64,000 nucleotides of DNA from contig NC_088321.1 in NCBI RefSeq assembly GCF_910592395.1, positions 6,760,001 through 6,824,000 on the forward strand. The letters are read 5' to 3'. The notes beneath the pieces were generated by a model. That model was not told the origin of the DNA. It ran no database searches and saw only the letters and a program-made list of their open reading frames with translations. Source of the DNA: Lineus longissimus (Eukaryota; Nemertea; Pilidiophora; Heteronemertea; Lineidae). The translations under genes and the position numbers were made by a program. Positions 48,373 to 59,625 of this stretch are shown here, in pieces. How positions within the stretch are numbered: the stretch's first letter is position 1; each line of letters begins with the position of its first letter.

Positions 48373-48606
48373 ATGGCGTCTTCCTCAGACACTGACACCG
48401 CTGATGAAATTTTGGCAATGTATTTGTACACACGGAGGAGAAGGAGACAGAGGCCTATACGTGTGCACGAGATTTTGCAGAAACGAGACAAATACGGAGA
48501 ATACCATCATCTAGTGAAGGAGCTTCACTTTTACCCTGACAAGTTTAAGGAGTACTTTAGGATGACAGAGGAACAGTTTGACTGTGTCCTGGGAATGGTA
48601 CAGACG
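48373..48606 (+). pseudogene. HARBI1-like transposase, N-terminal exon only
   Basis: ATG 48373. RRRRQRPIRVHEILQKRDKYGEYHHLVKEL and FKEYFRMTEEQFDCVL match the N-terminal region of HARBI1-like nucleases. The similarity stops at a donor-like ACG|GTATG (about 48606), so the catalytic domain would be in later exons that are absent here. The MITE lies 34 bases further. Confidence 0.7.
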
Positions 48607-48639
48607 TATGTATTGTTTTTTTTTGGATTTCCAAAATAA

Positions 48640-49399
48640 AGCCTGCACCACACGGTGAAAATTTGCGTGATGCAAGTGACACGCGTGCATGTTGCGACAG
48701 GCAAATTCTCACTGTGTGGGGTCGTTTTTTGCTGCGTATCTTCCCTCGCGAGTCGAGACGCAGCCGATCTAGCATGTTTGATATTTTCTCGACACGCGAG
48801 GAAGTTAATCACCGTGTGGGGGCTACCTGCAGCAATGTTGCGCGAGTTCGACGAATCACAACAAGCAGATCGGTCACATGATTTATAGGTCAGTCACATG
48901 ATACCAAAATGGCAGCTCCCATTGAGTCGACAGCAATTCAGCAATTAGATTTGCATAGGCCCCCTTATCCTCTCTTCTCTGAATCCATGGCCTTGTCCAA
49001 AGACTACGGTCCACGCGGCGCCGCCTCCGCCGCCGCCTCCGACGGAGTAACAGCAGGAGAATAAGGGCAATTTGGTCTTCTTGGCCCATAATACTTCTCA
49101 TAGGATTTGACAGTTCCCGGGCGCTGCCATTTTGGTATCATGTGACTGACCTATAAATCATGTGACCGATCTGCTTGTTGTGATTCGTCGAACTCGCGCA
49201 ACATTGCTGCAGGTAGCCCCCACACGGTGATTAACTTCCTCGCGTGTCGAGAAAATATCAAACATGCTAGATCGGCTGCGTCTCGACTCGCGAGGGAAGA
49301 TACGCAGCAAAAAACGACCCCACACAGTGAGAATTTGCCTGTCGCAACATGCACGCGTGTCACTTGCATCACGCAAATTTTCACCGTGTGGTGCAGGCT
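48640..49399. mobile_element. MITE with 277-bp near-perfect inverted repeats
   Basis: Arms 48640-48916 and 49123-49399 are inverted copies that read as essentially identical, around a 206-bp spacer. Flanking TAA (48637-48639 and 49400-49402) is a 3-bp duplication of PIF/Harbinger type. Ends agcctgcaccacacgg. It is non-coding; a GC-rich (gccgcc)n patch lies in the spacer (~49015). Near-identity of the arms means young or gene-converted. Confidence 0.88.
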
Positions 49400-49720
49400 T
49401 AAGTAGCTCGGTTGTATCCCGCGACGCCTACAGTAAACTGAGCCACGTGTGTCGATCGCGACGTGGTTGCAGATGAACGTAAACAGAACATCTGATTGGT
49501 TGTTAAGAAATATGCCGCGCGACCTTTTGCCAGAAATTCGCTCTGGGGGCAATCTGGTCGGCTTTTCGCGCGGACAAAAATACAGCCGCGTTCGCGGTCG
49601 TAGTCTGTATAAACGACAACATTTAAATTCCATTTAATCAATCCAACGCGAACGCCGCGTCCGCGTTCGTGGTCGCGTTCGCGTTCGCATTCGTCTGCAG
49701 CAAAAATAGGCCTTTAGAGG

Positions 49721-50880
49721 CCCTAGAATTACACAAGAAAACCACAAATCCTAGAAACTTCGATTCGGTTTTCTCCCACGTAGGCCTAGGGAGTCTAAAT
49801 CGAAAAGAGAGGGTTGTAGAAAAACAGAGGATGAGCTCCTCTTTTTTGCTTCGGAATTTCGTGACTACTATCATTGCCTGAATCTCACTTTGCTTTACTA
49901 ATGGAAGCGTTCGTAGATTTTCCTTCAGAGTTTCAATAAGGACTTTTTTTGTTTTGGGAGGTTTGGATCAATCTAAAAATTGCTTCAGTTTTATGAGACA
50001 AGATGTATAAACGGTAGGCGAGTGGCCTTACCATTTGCGTCATTCCACATGCGCACTCATCGACCAGTACGCCCACAACACTTCGAATGAATAGGGCTGC
50101 GGTAATAAGTGGTTTAGCGTAACCGTGACAGCCAGGCTGAGCCGTCACTAGTAACTGACCGACTGCAAGGGCCAGCGAAGTCACTCATTGGTTACCTCTG
50201 GTGAATAGACTCGAGAGAAGAGGCGGGGCCTTGAATATCCCGAAGTGGTGTTATTTTCATGAATATACAGTATGATAGAAAATACCGATTATAGGATTTT
50301 AGCTACCTGGTGGACAAAGCGAGAATCGAACCAGACCGAAATTCAGGCTGCGAGGTTTAATAATAGCTAGGGCTACATACTGTCTTTTCACACTTAATCG
50401 AGCGCCAGGAAAATGACTCGAAAATGGCTAAGTCCAGAAACATGGCAGTCTGTAGTTTTTTACCGGTGGGCTGCAAACATTCAATATGACAGCCAATCAT
50501 AGTGGTCAATGGTTATAGGAAGATTTCAATAACGCCTGGTTGAGGCCAGGGCAAGTAATCCCTGTAGTCAGGGTGATGATTATTGAAGTTACGTAAGTCT
50601 ATTACAAGTCCATGTAAATGGTTGAACAATCCAGACTCTTTCAAATGAATTTATTTTATTTAATCGATTATGGAATAGTTTTCTTGTTGGGGAAATCCAA
50701 TATCGTGTCAAATGTCATAATGTTGTCTGCCATATTGCTTTGACCACGTTCTTCTGGTAAGATGCACACAATCCGATGGATTTTGTGGGTAGGCCTAGCA
50801 GGCACCCTGATGATCTTAACGTATGGAATGGAGCATGGAGAGAATGTTGACAGCCCTGACCCTGATACCACTACTGATGT
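49721..50880. other. Non-coding stretch before the satellite
   Basis: No recognised gene. It contains the dispersed repeat near 50243-50265. The ATG-started frame from 50762 that runs into the satellite has no family similarity before the repeat. Confidence 0.4.
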
Positions 50881-53005
50881 TGGTGGATGGTGGATGGTGG
50901 ATGGTGGATGGTGGATGGTGGATGGTGGATGGTGGATGGTGGATGGTGGATGGTGGATGGTGGATGGTGGATGGTGGATGGTGGATGGTGGATGGTGGAT
51001 GGTGGATGGTGGATGGTGGATGGTGGATGGTGGATGGTGGATGGTGGATGGTGGATGGTGGATGGTGGATGGTGGATGGTGGATGGTGGATGGTGGATGG
51101 TGGATGGTGGATGGTGGATGGTGGATGGTGGATGGTGGATGGTGGATGGTGGATGGTGGATGGTGGATGGTGGATGGTGGATGGTGGATGGTGGATGGTG
51201 GATGGTGGATGGTGGATGGTGGATGGTGGATGGTGGATGGTGGATGGTGGATGGTGGATGGTGGATGGTGGATGGTGGATGGTGGATGGTGGATGGTGGA
51301 TGGTGGATGGTGGATGGTGGATGGTGGATGGTGGATGGTGGATGGTGGATGGTGGATGGTGGATGGTGGATGGTGGATGGTGGATGGTGGATGGTGGATG
51401 GTGGATGGTGGATGGTGGATGGTGGATGGTGGATGGTGGATGGTGGATGGTGGATGGTGGATGGTGGATGGTGGATGGTGGATGGTGGATGGTGGATGGT
51501 GGATGGTGGATGGTGGATGGTGGATGGTGGATGGTGGATGGTGGATGGTGGATGGTGGATGGTGGATGGTGGATGGTGGATGGTGGATGGTGGATGGTGG
51601 ATGGTGGATGGTGGATGGTGGATGGTGGATGGTGGATGGTGGATGGTGGATGGTGGATGGTGGATGGTGGATGGTGGATGGTGGATGGTGGATGGTGGAT
51701 GGTGGATGGTGGATGGTGGATGGTGGATGGTGGATGGTGGATGGTGGATGGTGGATGGTGGATGGTGGATGGTGGATGGTGGATGGTGGATGGTGGATGG
51801 TGGATGGTGGATGGTGGATGGTGGATGGTGGATGGTGGATGGTGGATGGTGGATGGTGGATGGTGGATGGTGGATGGTGGATGGTGGATGGTGGATGGTG
51901 GATGGTGGATGGTGGATGGTGGATGGTGGATGGTGGATGGTGGATGGTGGATGGTGGATGGTGGATGGTGGATGGTGGATGGTGGATGGTGGATGGTGGA
52001 TGGTGGATGGTGGATGGTGGATGGTGGATGGTGGATGGTGGATGGTGGATGGTGGATGGTGGATGGTGGATGGTGGATGGTGGATGGTGGATGGTGGATG
52101 GTGGATGGTGGATGGTGGATGGTGGATGGTGGATGGTGGATGGTGGATGGTGGATGGTGGATGGTGGATGGTGGATGGTGGATGGTGGATGGTGGATGGT
52201 GGATGGTGGATGGTGGATGGTGGATGGTGGATGGTGGATGGTGGATGGTGGATGGTGGATGGTGGATGGTGGATGGTGGATGGTGGATGGTGGATGGTGG
52301 ATGGTGGATGGTGGATGGTGGATGGTGGATGGTGGATGGTGGATGGTGGATGGTGGATGGTGGATGGTGGATGGTGGATGGTGGATGGTGGATGGTGGAT
52401 GGTGGATGGTGGATGGTGGATGGTGGATGGTGGATGGTGGATGGTGGATGGTGGATGGTGGATGGTGGATGGTGGATGGTGGATGGTGGATGGTGGATGG
52501 TGGATGGTGGATGGTGGATGGTGGATGGTGGATGGTGGATGGTGGATGGTGGATGGTGGATGGTGGATGGTGGATGGTGGATGGTGGATGGTGGATGGTG
52601 GATGGTGGATGGTGGATGGTGGATGGTGGATGGTGGATGGTGGATGGTGGATGGTGGATGGTGGATGGTGGATGGTGGATGGTGGATGGTGGATGGTGGA
52701 TGGTGGATGGTGGATGGTGGATGGTGGATGGTGGATGGTGGATGGTGGATGGTGGATGGTGGATGGTGGATGGTGGATGGTGGATGGTGGATGGTGGATG
52801 GTGGATGGTGGATGGTGGATGGTGGATGGTGGATGGTGGATGGTGGATGGTGGATGGTGGATGGTGGATGGTGGATGGTGGATGGTGGATGGTGGATGGT
52901 GGATGGTGGATGGTGGATGGTGGATGGTGGATGGTGGATGGTGGATGGTGGATGGTGGATGGTGGATGGTGGATGGTGGATGGTGGATGGTGGATGGTGG
53001 ATGGT
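50881..53005. repeat. (GGATGGT)n satellite, ~303 units, apparently perfect
   Basis: A 7-bp unit repeats without visible interruption for ~2,125 bp. Because 7 is not divisible by 3, all three plus frames cycle through the same heptapeptide (WWMVDGG) and the minus frames through HHPPSTI, producing spurious ORFs of >700 codons. GG doublets every 3-4 bases could form two-tier G-quadruplexes. At the right edge it passes into a short (ATG)n run to 53029. Confidence 0.95.
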
Positions 53006-53249
53006 GATGATGATGATGATGATGATGAATTTCCTTATTTGTTGGCCTATACCGACTGGAATAAGTCCGCTTCTGCGTCATGGACGGAAGAATAAGTCTC
53101 ATGATACATCAAAGCGACTGACCCTGACCATGCCTTTAACAATATCAGTATTATTGTTCCTGCGAACTTTATTCCTAGGACTAACATTTCGTTCATACCT
53201 GTGGTCATCGTCAGTCAATATTTCTTAAGATGTTAAACGTGTTAGCTTT

Positions 53250-54671
53250 TTTATTTCAGCATACTGGCCCGAAATGGAAAACAAAAAAGAAAAATTTTAA
53301 CACACGGTTCCTTGAGCGCCGAAGACTTGGTTCCCCTCTTTCCGGTGAGGATATTAGAGGGCAAGCTGGAAGAGAATATCGGCAATGGTGGGCAGAGCTT
53401 CCGAACGAAATGAATGCCGAAAGACAAGAACGGAGACCCCTGCGATACCTTTTCCATGCATCTGCACATTGGCTTCGCATTTTTTGGGAAATGCGAGCTT
53501 TATTCTTCTGTTGCATGGATCGGCCTTAACATACGGAATGGATTGTATTCAGTGAATTTTAATAATATGCAAAGTCCATTTCAGGAAACAAATCAGCCAT
53601 CGAAGGAAGACCAAAGATTCAAGAGGGTTACCTGACAACGCCCAGGCTTTGGTTGCCGACTACCGGGGAGAGTTACCGACCTCATCAGAGACGCTGATTT
53701 TGATGTCATCATGAACATGAATGAGACGTTCGTGTTGTTTGATATTGTGCCAAGATCAACAGTGGAAGCGACTGGGTCTCAGAATGTTGACATTAGATCA
53801 CCCCGAGGCAACCCGAAGCTTGGATGTACGGTGACTCTAGTAGTTACGACATACGGACGAAAAGGACGAGCCGAGGTCAACTTTAGAGGCTTGGCACTTG
53901 ATGGTGACGTCATTCGGCAGCTTCAGGCGGATGCTCCAGATAATGTGCGAGTGAGTATTGGCATAGAATACAAGTCCGTGGTTGTAGTACAGGACATGTA
54001 CCCGACGTCATCAGTGTTGTCATTGACGGTCAGACATTCTAGTTAATGATAGTACTTTTTAAAGAAAATCAGAACTTCTTTGACTAAAATTGTTGTAGGT
54101 TTGTCATGGCTGCAACCAAAACATTGTGCGTGTCTGACTGTTCAGAAAAGTAATGTAAATGTTCATACTTGTGGTTTGCTTTTCCAGGTAACTGGTAGTC
54201 CACAGGGTTGGGCCCGACACCAATCACTAATCCAGTGGTTGCAGGCCCTGATTGTGCCATTTGTAGCAGGGGTCGCGTTCCTGTTACTTTTAGACAGAGA
54301 ATAGGACAGACACTTTTATCCCAGGACGATGTACTTCGCTGCTGCAGCCCTTGGACTTGACCGTAAACAGGAGCTTCAAGTGTCACCTGAGGACCATTTG
54401 GAAAGTGTGGAAAATCTGCCACACCGATGATCAAGGACAGTGTGAGCGGATCACCAGGCGGGAAGTGGTCAGGATTATCAGCCTCGGCTGGGAAAGGGTC
54501 ACACAACAGACGATTATGAACGGTTGGAGAGACAGCGGCCTAGTTCCTGAGGACGATGACGAAGTCGGGGAGGGTGTAGCGATGGTAAATGATGAGCTTG
54601 AGCAGTTTGTTGAGAGGATTGAGTTTTCGGAAGGAGAAAAGGATGATGATGTTATTGATGATGACGTGTAA
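53250..54671 (+). pseudogene. Tigger/pogo transposase, copy 3, broken (plus strand)
   Basis: Plus-strand pieces: 53250-53530 (FLERRRLGSPLSGEDIRGQA, QWWAELP: second HTH part), 53711-54046 (NMNETFVLFDIVPRSTVEATGSQNVDIRS: first-Asp region, with Asn-Glu where Asp-Gln/Glu is usual), and 54351-54671 (KCHLRTIWKVWK and an acidic tail ending with (D)n). The second-Asp and PAGCTS regions are deleted or unreadable. The N-terminal HTH is absent or replaced by the satellite. Same family as copies 1 and 2 but opposite orientation. Confidence 0.75.
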
Positions 54672-56390
54672 ACCCCGTTTGGATAATACAATTGATTGGT
54701 AAATTGAGAAGTAAATCTGTGATCTTCTATAATTTCTTCGTTGATAGTAAGACTTCTTTATTGGGGTATTCTGCAGACCAATGAAGCTGGCTTTATCATA
54801 CACCCCAGATTAAAAATTCTGGTCAACCTGCACTATAGGCATAAAATGAGGACGCTGGTTGTATAGTATTCATTCATTCAGTACAGGACTACCCCATGTC
54901 AATGTTCATGTCTTTTATCCACTTACGTGGAAGGCATTGGCATTCCCCACGAAAAGGGAGTCAATTATCAGATGTGGCTGTTCTTTCTAATGTTCGCCTG
55001 CCACCAGTAAAATCGGCCTATTCATTTGGACTTAGTCATTTTACGATTCAGCCGCGCTCGGTTAAGTGGGAGAAGACAGTATATATATATATACTTATGT
55101 ATAATATATAACCAACTTCCATGTCAATAGCTCCAGTAGTTACGGAACGTGCCACCATCGGCCAATTTACGCTAGTCAACCCCTGTGAATTTGGAAAGTG
55201 AACATGTGTAATAAAATGTCATGTACCGTCATTAAATCAGTAGTATAGCAGGTACCCAGCGATTCAATGGACCTATTTAGCATGCAAATTAGCGCCCTAA
55301 TTGCATATTTAATGAGGACCTTTTGTTCTCAAGGTCATGACCTTGAGTTGAGGAAAAGATGGGTCAAAAACCTTGAACTTGAGAGTTAGAATGATGTTTG
55401 TGGAGGTTATCCTTGATAGTTAAGGTAATTAGTGTGCTAATGAGTGCCCTAATTAACAGTGCCCACAACTTCCAGGGACTTATTTTCCCAGGGTGACACT
55501 TTCTACTTTTACACCGGCACGTTCCGAAACATCACCGACGCATGCGATCCATAGAAATGTGTGGTATTGTCCATCACCTGGGCATAGACACGCGCCCATA
55601 GAAATTGTCTCTACTCATGTTGAGGGCCAGCTGTCAAAATGTGAAGAGAAAACATTGTATTCATTACGCCTCCTTCTAATGCTGTTTAATAAAACACTTG
55701 AATAAAATTGTTGTATTGCTATTTATGCAGCACGTTTCCAAATGAATGCATGCAGAAGTGTGACAAAGAAGCGCCCGTCGCGTGCCCTATATCCCAGGTG
55801 TGCCTTTGTCAGAAGTAGGGGACTGAGTGGTCCTTATAAGATCTTCGATGAAGTAATTGTATTGTTCTATTCTAATCAGAGCGCCAAACACCCCAGGATG
55901 AAAGTGCCCATCAATCAGGCATCTGTCTGATATAAACTATAGCCTAGCAGAGGCCATACCATCTGTTTTTAAAATAAAAGTAGGGTTGCCCTCATTAAGT
56001 CGTGACCTGGTTTTGAGGACACGCTTATGTCTAAACAAATCAGGGGACGCTGCCGTCCCCTCATCAGGACGCGGTGTGGCTGTAGCTGGTTGCACCGAAA
56101 CTTCAGTCAAAGAAATCAAGATGTGTCATTTAAGTACACGTCAGTAAATTGTCAAAATTGCGCCAAAACTTGACATCATTAAAGGTTGGGCATATTTAAA
56201 AAAAACATCTGCCACGGAGATGCCTTTGAGATTTCAAATAAAAAGGGCGAAATGCGATGACCAAATCATCAGTTCATCTGAACGAAGGACAAGAGCAGAG
56301 CAACACGTGTTTACCGATTTCAAGTTCAACAAATTTACCGTGTTCTTCCGTTGATCGAAATTCAAGGAGTTTGTTGAAATCAACATCGGG
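54672..56390. other. Non-coding stretch
   Basis: No recognised gene or repeat beyond a TATATATATA run (~55080) and an aaggtcatgaccttg partial palindrome (~55331). Confidence 0.4.
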
Positions 56391-56396
56391 CGATAA

Positions 56397-56413
56397 AATG
56401 TCAAGCAAGAAAG
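56397..56413 (+). other. Possible first coding exon (MSSKK)
   Basis: ATGTCAAGCAAGAAAG followed by a consensus donor GTAAGAGC. It could be the first exon of the multi-exon gene at 57954, which would place the two intronless genes in its intron; the phase (1) does not match the best frame of the next exon, so the link is unproven. Confidence 0.25.
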
Positions 56414-56592
56414 GTAAGAGCGCATTTTGATACATTTTGCTTCGCTTTGTATTGAGTGCGTGTCGATTACCGTTCAACACCTGTGTTTGGTGGAAAAAAC
56501 CTAATGATTCTAAAGTGTGATCGTATACATAGTATATGGTCTGCGGGCTGTATTATTGTCATGTTGAACCATGCGGTCATTCATTAGTCAAA

Positions 56593-56994
56593 ATGATGTC
56601 TCAAAGCGTGCATCGCTGCCGCGCGTCTGTATGGCTGTCTATTGCCTTGGCGCTTTTCATGGTGGAATGTGTTTTGCTTTTTGTATACGCGTCTTATATG
56701 AAGAAAACAAAATGTCCTGTTGACAGGCTTATATCACAGTCCGATTTAAATGTAACGGTATTGTACCCTGATGAAGTCGGTGGTCGTTTACCAAACTTCC
56801 CAAACTGTACGATGAACGTATCATTAGGAAATGAGATTTATTTGCACGTTTGCTACTATCAAAATGTGCAGGTGGTAGATATTCGGAAATTCATAGAGCA
56901 GAGAGCGCAATTTATCGGTATTGGGCTTATGAAACAAAATTGGTACGCTCTAAGAGAGAGAATGGCTGAAATATCAGAATATCTGCATGATTGA
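56593..56994 (+). CDS. Small membrane-anchored protein with PC4-like domain
   Basis: ATG 56593 (or 56596). Residues ~12-35 (ASVWLSIALALFMVECVLLF) form one hydrophobic helix with basic residues (HRCRAS) before it and KK after, giving a single-pass anchor. The following ~95 residues include VNLG-like strands and VQVVDIRKF, then IGIGLMKQNWYALRERM, matching in order the VDIREY...KGISL..E.W..L pattern of the PC4/p15 ssDNA-binding fold. PC4 proteins are normally nuclear and soluble; a membrane-anchored version is unusual. Two N-glycosylation-like NVT/NCT/NVS sites suggest a lumenal side. Single exon. The match is by eye. Confidence 0.55.
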   Translation: MMSQSVHRCRASVWLSIALALFMVECVLLFVYASYMKKTKCPVDRLISQSDLNVTVLYPDEVGGRLPNFPNCTMNVSLGNEIYLHVCYYQNVQVVDIRKFIEQRAQFIGIGLMKQNWYALRERMAEISEYLHD

Positions 56995-57072
56995 TGAGTG
57001 TCATTGAGACAATATATTTAGATAAAAGTAAACCCATGTGCGTTATATGTCATTTGATGTCAGACGAGCATC

Positions 57073-57735
57073 ATGAACGGTCTACCAGTATCTGTTAGGG
57101 CATCGTTAAATTTTGTTCTACACGAACAATTTACACCCCGTGGTAAAGAACCAGTGGATAGTGTTTTTGTAGTGGGTCAGGATGTGTACGATGAGTTGGT
57201 TGCTCAAAATGAAAACGTCAAAATCATCTCTCTTGGCAATATAATGATTGGGGGGAATCTTTTCTGTCTGAATCGCAGTATACCGATGAAACAGAAATAT
57301 GGGCCATTTGAGATGTCTGAAATTTTCACAATGGAGCGATGCACGGTGTGGGAGCCTGTTGAATGCATGGAATATCTTGCAAAATTTTCGGATATTCTAG
57401 CGTTATCTAGGCCGGAAGGTTGGGAACTGCAGCAAAACGGAAAAGTTGTATTGCAACGATTTCCCCCTGATTATGTGCGAAAATCACTCGAATTTGCATT
57501 TTCATCCTACAAACCTGAATTGGAATTGTGCGATGGTGTCATCGTGGTTCCTGGCACAATTTCGCGTGAAGAAAGTACTGATGATCCACGTGTTACAGTT
57601 ATCGAAAGAGATACATTGCACATCGTTAAAATCGAAATAGCTCCTAAACACTGGTTCATTTTGCAAAGCTGTCGCTCGGCATATTATGAAAATGACAGTA
57701 ACTATTATCTGGCATTTAAGGATGCAATGCAATAA
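57073..57735 (+). CDS. Unknown intronless protein (220 aa)
   Basis: Intact ORF from ATG 57073, 80 bases after the previous gene on the same strand. Mixed alpha/beta-looking sequence with no signal peptide or membrane helix. DSVFVVGQDVYDELV and FEMSEIFTMERCTVW stand out; the end (VKIEIAPKHWFILQSC) faintly resembles the KGISL-helix of PC4. No confident family. The two adjacent single-exon genes lie between a donor-type exon at 56397 and exons from 57954, so they may be nested in an intron or be a small inserted element. Confidence 0.5.
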   Translation: MNGLPVSVRASLNFVLHEQFTPRGKEPVDSVFVVGQDVYDELVAQNENVKIISLGNIMIGGNLFCLNRSIPMKQKYGPFEMSEIFTMERCTVWEPVECMEYLAKFSDILALSRPEGWELQQNGKVVLQRFPPDYVRKSLEFAFSSYKPELELCDGVIVVPGTISREESTDDPRVTVIERDTLHIVKIEIAPKHWFILQSCRSAYYENDSNYYLAFKDAMQ

Positions 57736-57953
57736 AGGTGAACGTTTGAACGAGTCGGAACACTGAATTGATGGATGCTACTGTATACCTGTAAAAAGCA
57801 TACTTAATAAATTGTCAATGGTGAATGCACGTCAGCGTCTAAGTCCTTTAAAGTATAGAAGGGTAAGTTTATATTGTTTTGTTCAGACTGCCAGTAGATG
57901 TCCGATATCGGGTTAGCGTTTACTAAAGACGTGCTACTTTTTTTATTTTTCAG

Positions 57954-58902
57954 TAAACAGCAGTTGTATAATGGAAAAAAAAGTGACAGAGACGCCGAAA
58001 CACACCACAGTTACGCCGATGTGGTGTCTGAAAAGAAGCATCCGTGTATCGGTGAGTTGTTTGACAGGCTTGTTTCCGTCAAATCCGCGCAATTCTCTGT
58101 TTGAAAACAAATCATGTCATTTATATTAGCTTTTTTATACATGTCTCAGAATGTAACAAAACCACAATTTTTATTTATTTGACAGTCATCAACCACTCAG
58201 ACGATGAATTCGCAGACTCACCCACATGGACGATAGTAGAAAATCGCAAAAGGAAAAGACACTCGCGTAAGTCTCATTTCCATCAAAAACCGATAATTGT
58301 CGATGCGCCTCCATATTATCGCTTTTGCATGCAACGTTTTTACGCCGAAAACATAACGGAACGCATGTTTTCTTCAACAGGTCTGTCCCTGAAGAAAAGG
58401 CAGAAGAAGGCGGATGTCACACCTAAAGCGTCAGTCGCAGCATCTGTGAAAGGTACGTATACGTCTGTGTGGATTTCGTGATCATTTTTGATTCAATGCA
58501 GCATAATATTTACGAACCATATTTGAAAGAGACACACTTTTAATCACACTGCGTTTTGTGTGTTTTCAGTGGAAGACAAACGGCCTGTGAAAATTGGGAA
58601 AGCGACACGGAAGACGCTGCGACACGCACCCCCGTCTCCTGTAAAGAAGACAAGTAAGTTTCTGCAGTTAGTTGAAAATTGCGAATTTCTCTGTTAAATG
58701 TGCGCCATTACACATAATTTACTGTTATTTGATCTTTTATGTCGATTGTAAATCAGGGTATCTTTTTCTGTGATTGTAGAAACATCTGCTGAGACACTCA
58801 GAACTGCAAGTGCAACAACATCAACAGCTGCAAGGGCATCACCAATAGGTGGGACAACACCAGCAGTGCCATCTCACAACAATGATGATCATCCGATTGA
58901 AG
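57954..58902 (+). CDS. Chain of small phase-1 exons of a host-type gene (unknown)
   Basis: Five predicted exons with GT..AG borders: 57954-58051, 58186-58266, 58381-58452, 58570-58653, 58780-58902. The last four are multiples of 3 (81, 72, 84, 123) and all junctions fall in phase 1, with one continuous open frame. Product is charged: SYADVVSEKKHP, SDDEFADSPTWTIVENRKRKRH, LSLKKRQKKAD, PVKIGKATRKTLRH, then Thr/Ala/Ser/Pro-rich. Lys/Arg clusters suggest nuclear localisation. No family recognised; first and last exons not identified. Exon skipping would leave the frame intact. Confidence 0.6.
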
Positions 58903-59487
58903 GTGCGTAGCGTAACATGTGACATATTATCAAAAGCAGTTACCAAAAACGTATTGAGTGCTGGTGTTTTAGCAAGCATCTCATTTTTGTTCTGCTGAGA
59001 ACAAAGCATGTCCATGAGATGTTGCGCTGGCGTAGTTTGTCTCAGTCATATATGCGTATGCGTATACGCATACACGTTCACCATCAGTTAGGTGTTCTTA
59101 CATTTTTTACCGAGCTAAGTGCCTTTTGTTGTTAGCCAGCATAAGCGTACCAACAGTGTATATGTGGGTATAGATTACCCAAAAGAACAAATGAATGCAT
59201 TGTATTGCAGTATCTACACGTGTTTTCACATGAGTGTTTTCAACGATTAGGTGGACGCTTTACCATAACTTTTTAACGAGGTACGTGTCCTATGATGACC
59301 TTGAACTTAGGTCCACCTAATTAATTGGGTCGTTTTGTATATGTCCCCTTATAACACCCTTTGTTACTGTAGAAAACTACTTTCATATCAATGCACTGGA
59401 TCTGACTGTTTTGTTTAGAAAATGACACTCTTGGCAACTTGGGGACAAAAACACAGACATAGTGTTTTGCGCTACCATAATCATGAT

Positions 59488-59625
59488 AATAGGGAGTTTT
59501 CGCAAAGCCCCGGAGATGTCAACGCGAACACCTGTCCCACTGCTGTTCGACATACTTATAAGGAGATCCAAATTTAGGGTAGGCGTTCACGTTGGCGTCG
59601 GGGGATTGGCGAAAACTCCCTATTA
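59488..59625. mobile_element. Short MITE (~135 bp) with ~50-bp imperfect inverted repeats
   Basis: taatagggagttttcgc at the left is complemented by gcgaaaactccctatta at the right, and the similarity continues through a ccccgg/gggg block and aacgcgaac/gttcacgtt. Only a short centre is unpaired. Target duplication not clear (TA or TAA/TTA). Confidence 0.65.

Larger units (their letters stand above)
48086..49720 (+). mobile_element. Harbinger-like element, split by a MITE
   Basis: Matching ends: aggcctggttatgctgccga (about 48094) and the complement of gcagacgaatg-type sequence at about 49694-49720, in inverted orientation. Sub-terminal CG-rich repeats (ccgcgcgactatccgcgcg; gcgttcgcgttcgc) mark both sides. 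It carries the N-terminal exon of a HARBI1-like transposase and is interrupted by the MITE at 48640. The target duplication is not resolved. Confidence 0.55.

Noticed and set aside
49151-49633. 160-codon minus ORF across the MITE arm
   Set aside because: It spans the junction of the MITE arm and flanking DNA and mirrors the other arm; a product of the inverted repeat.
50762-53228. ORFs of more than 700 codons in all frames (WWMVDGG and HHPPSTI repeats)
   Set aside because: They are the automatic result of a 7-bp satellite without stop codons, not proteins.
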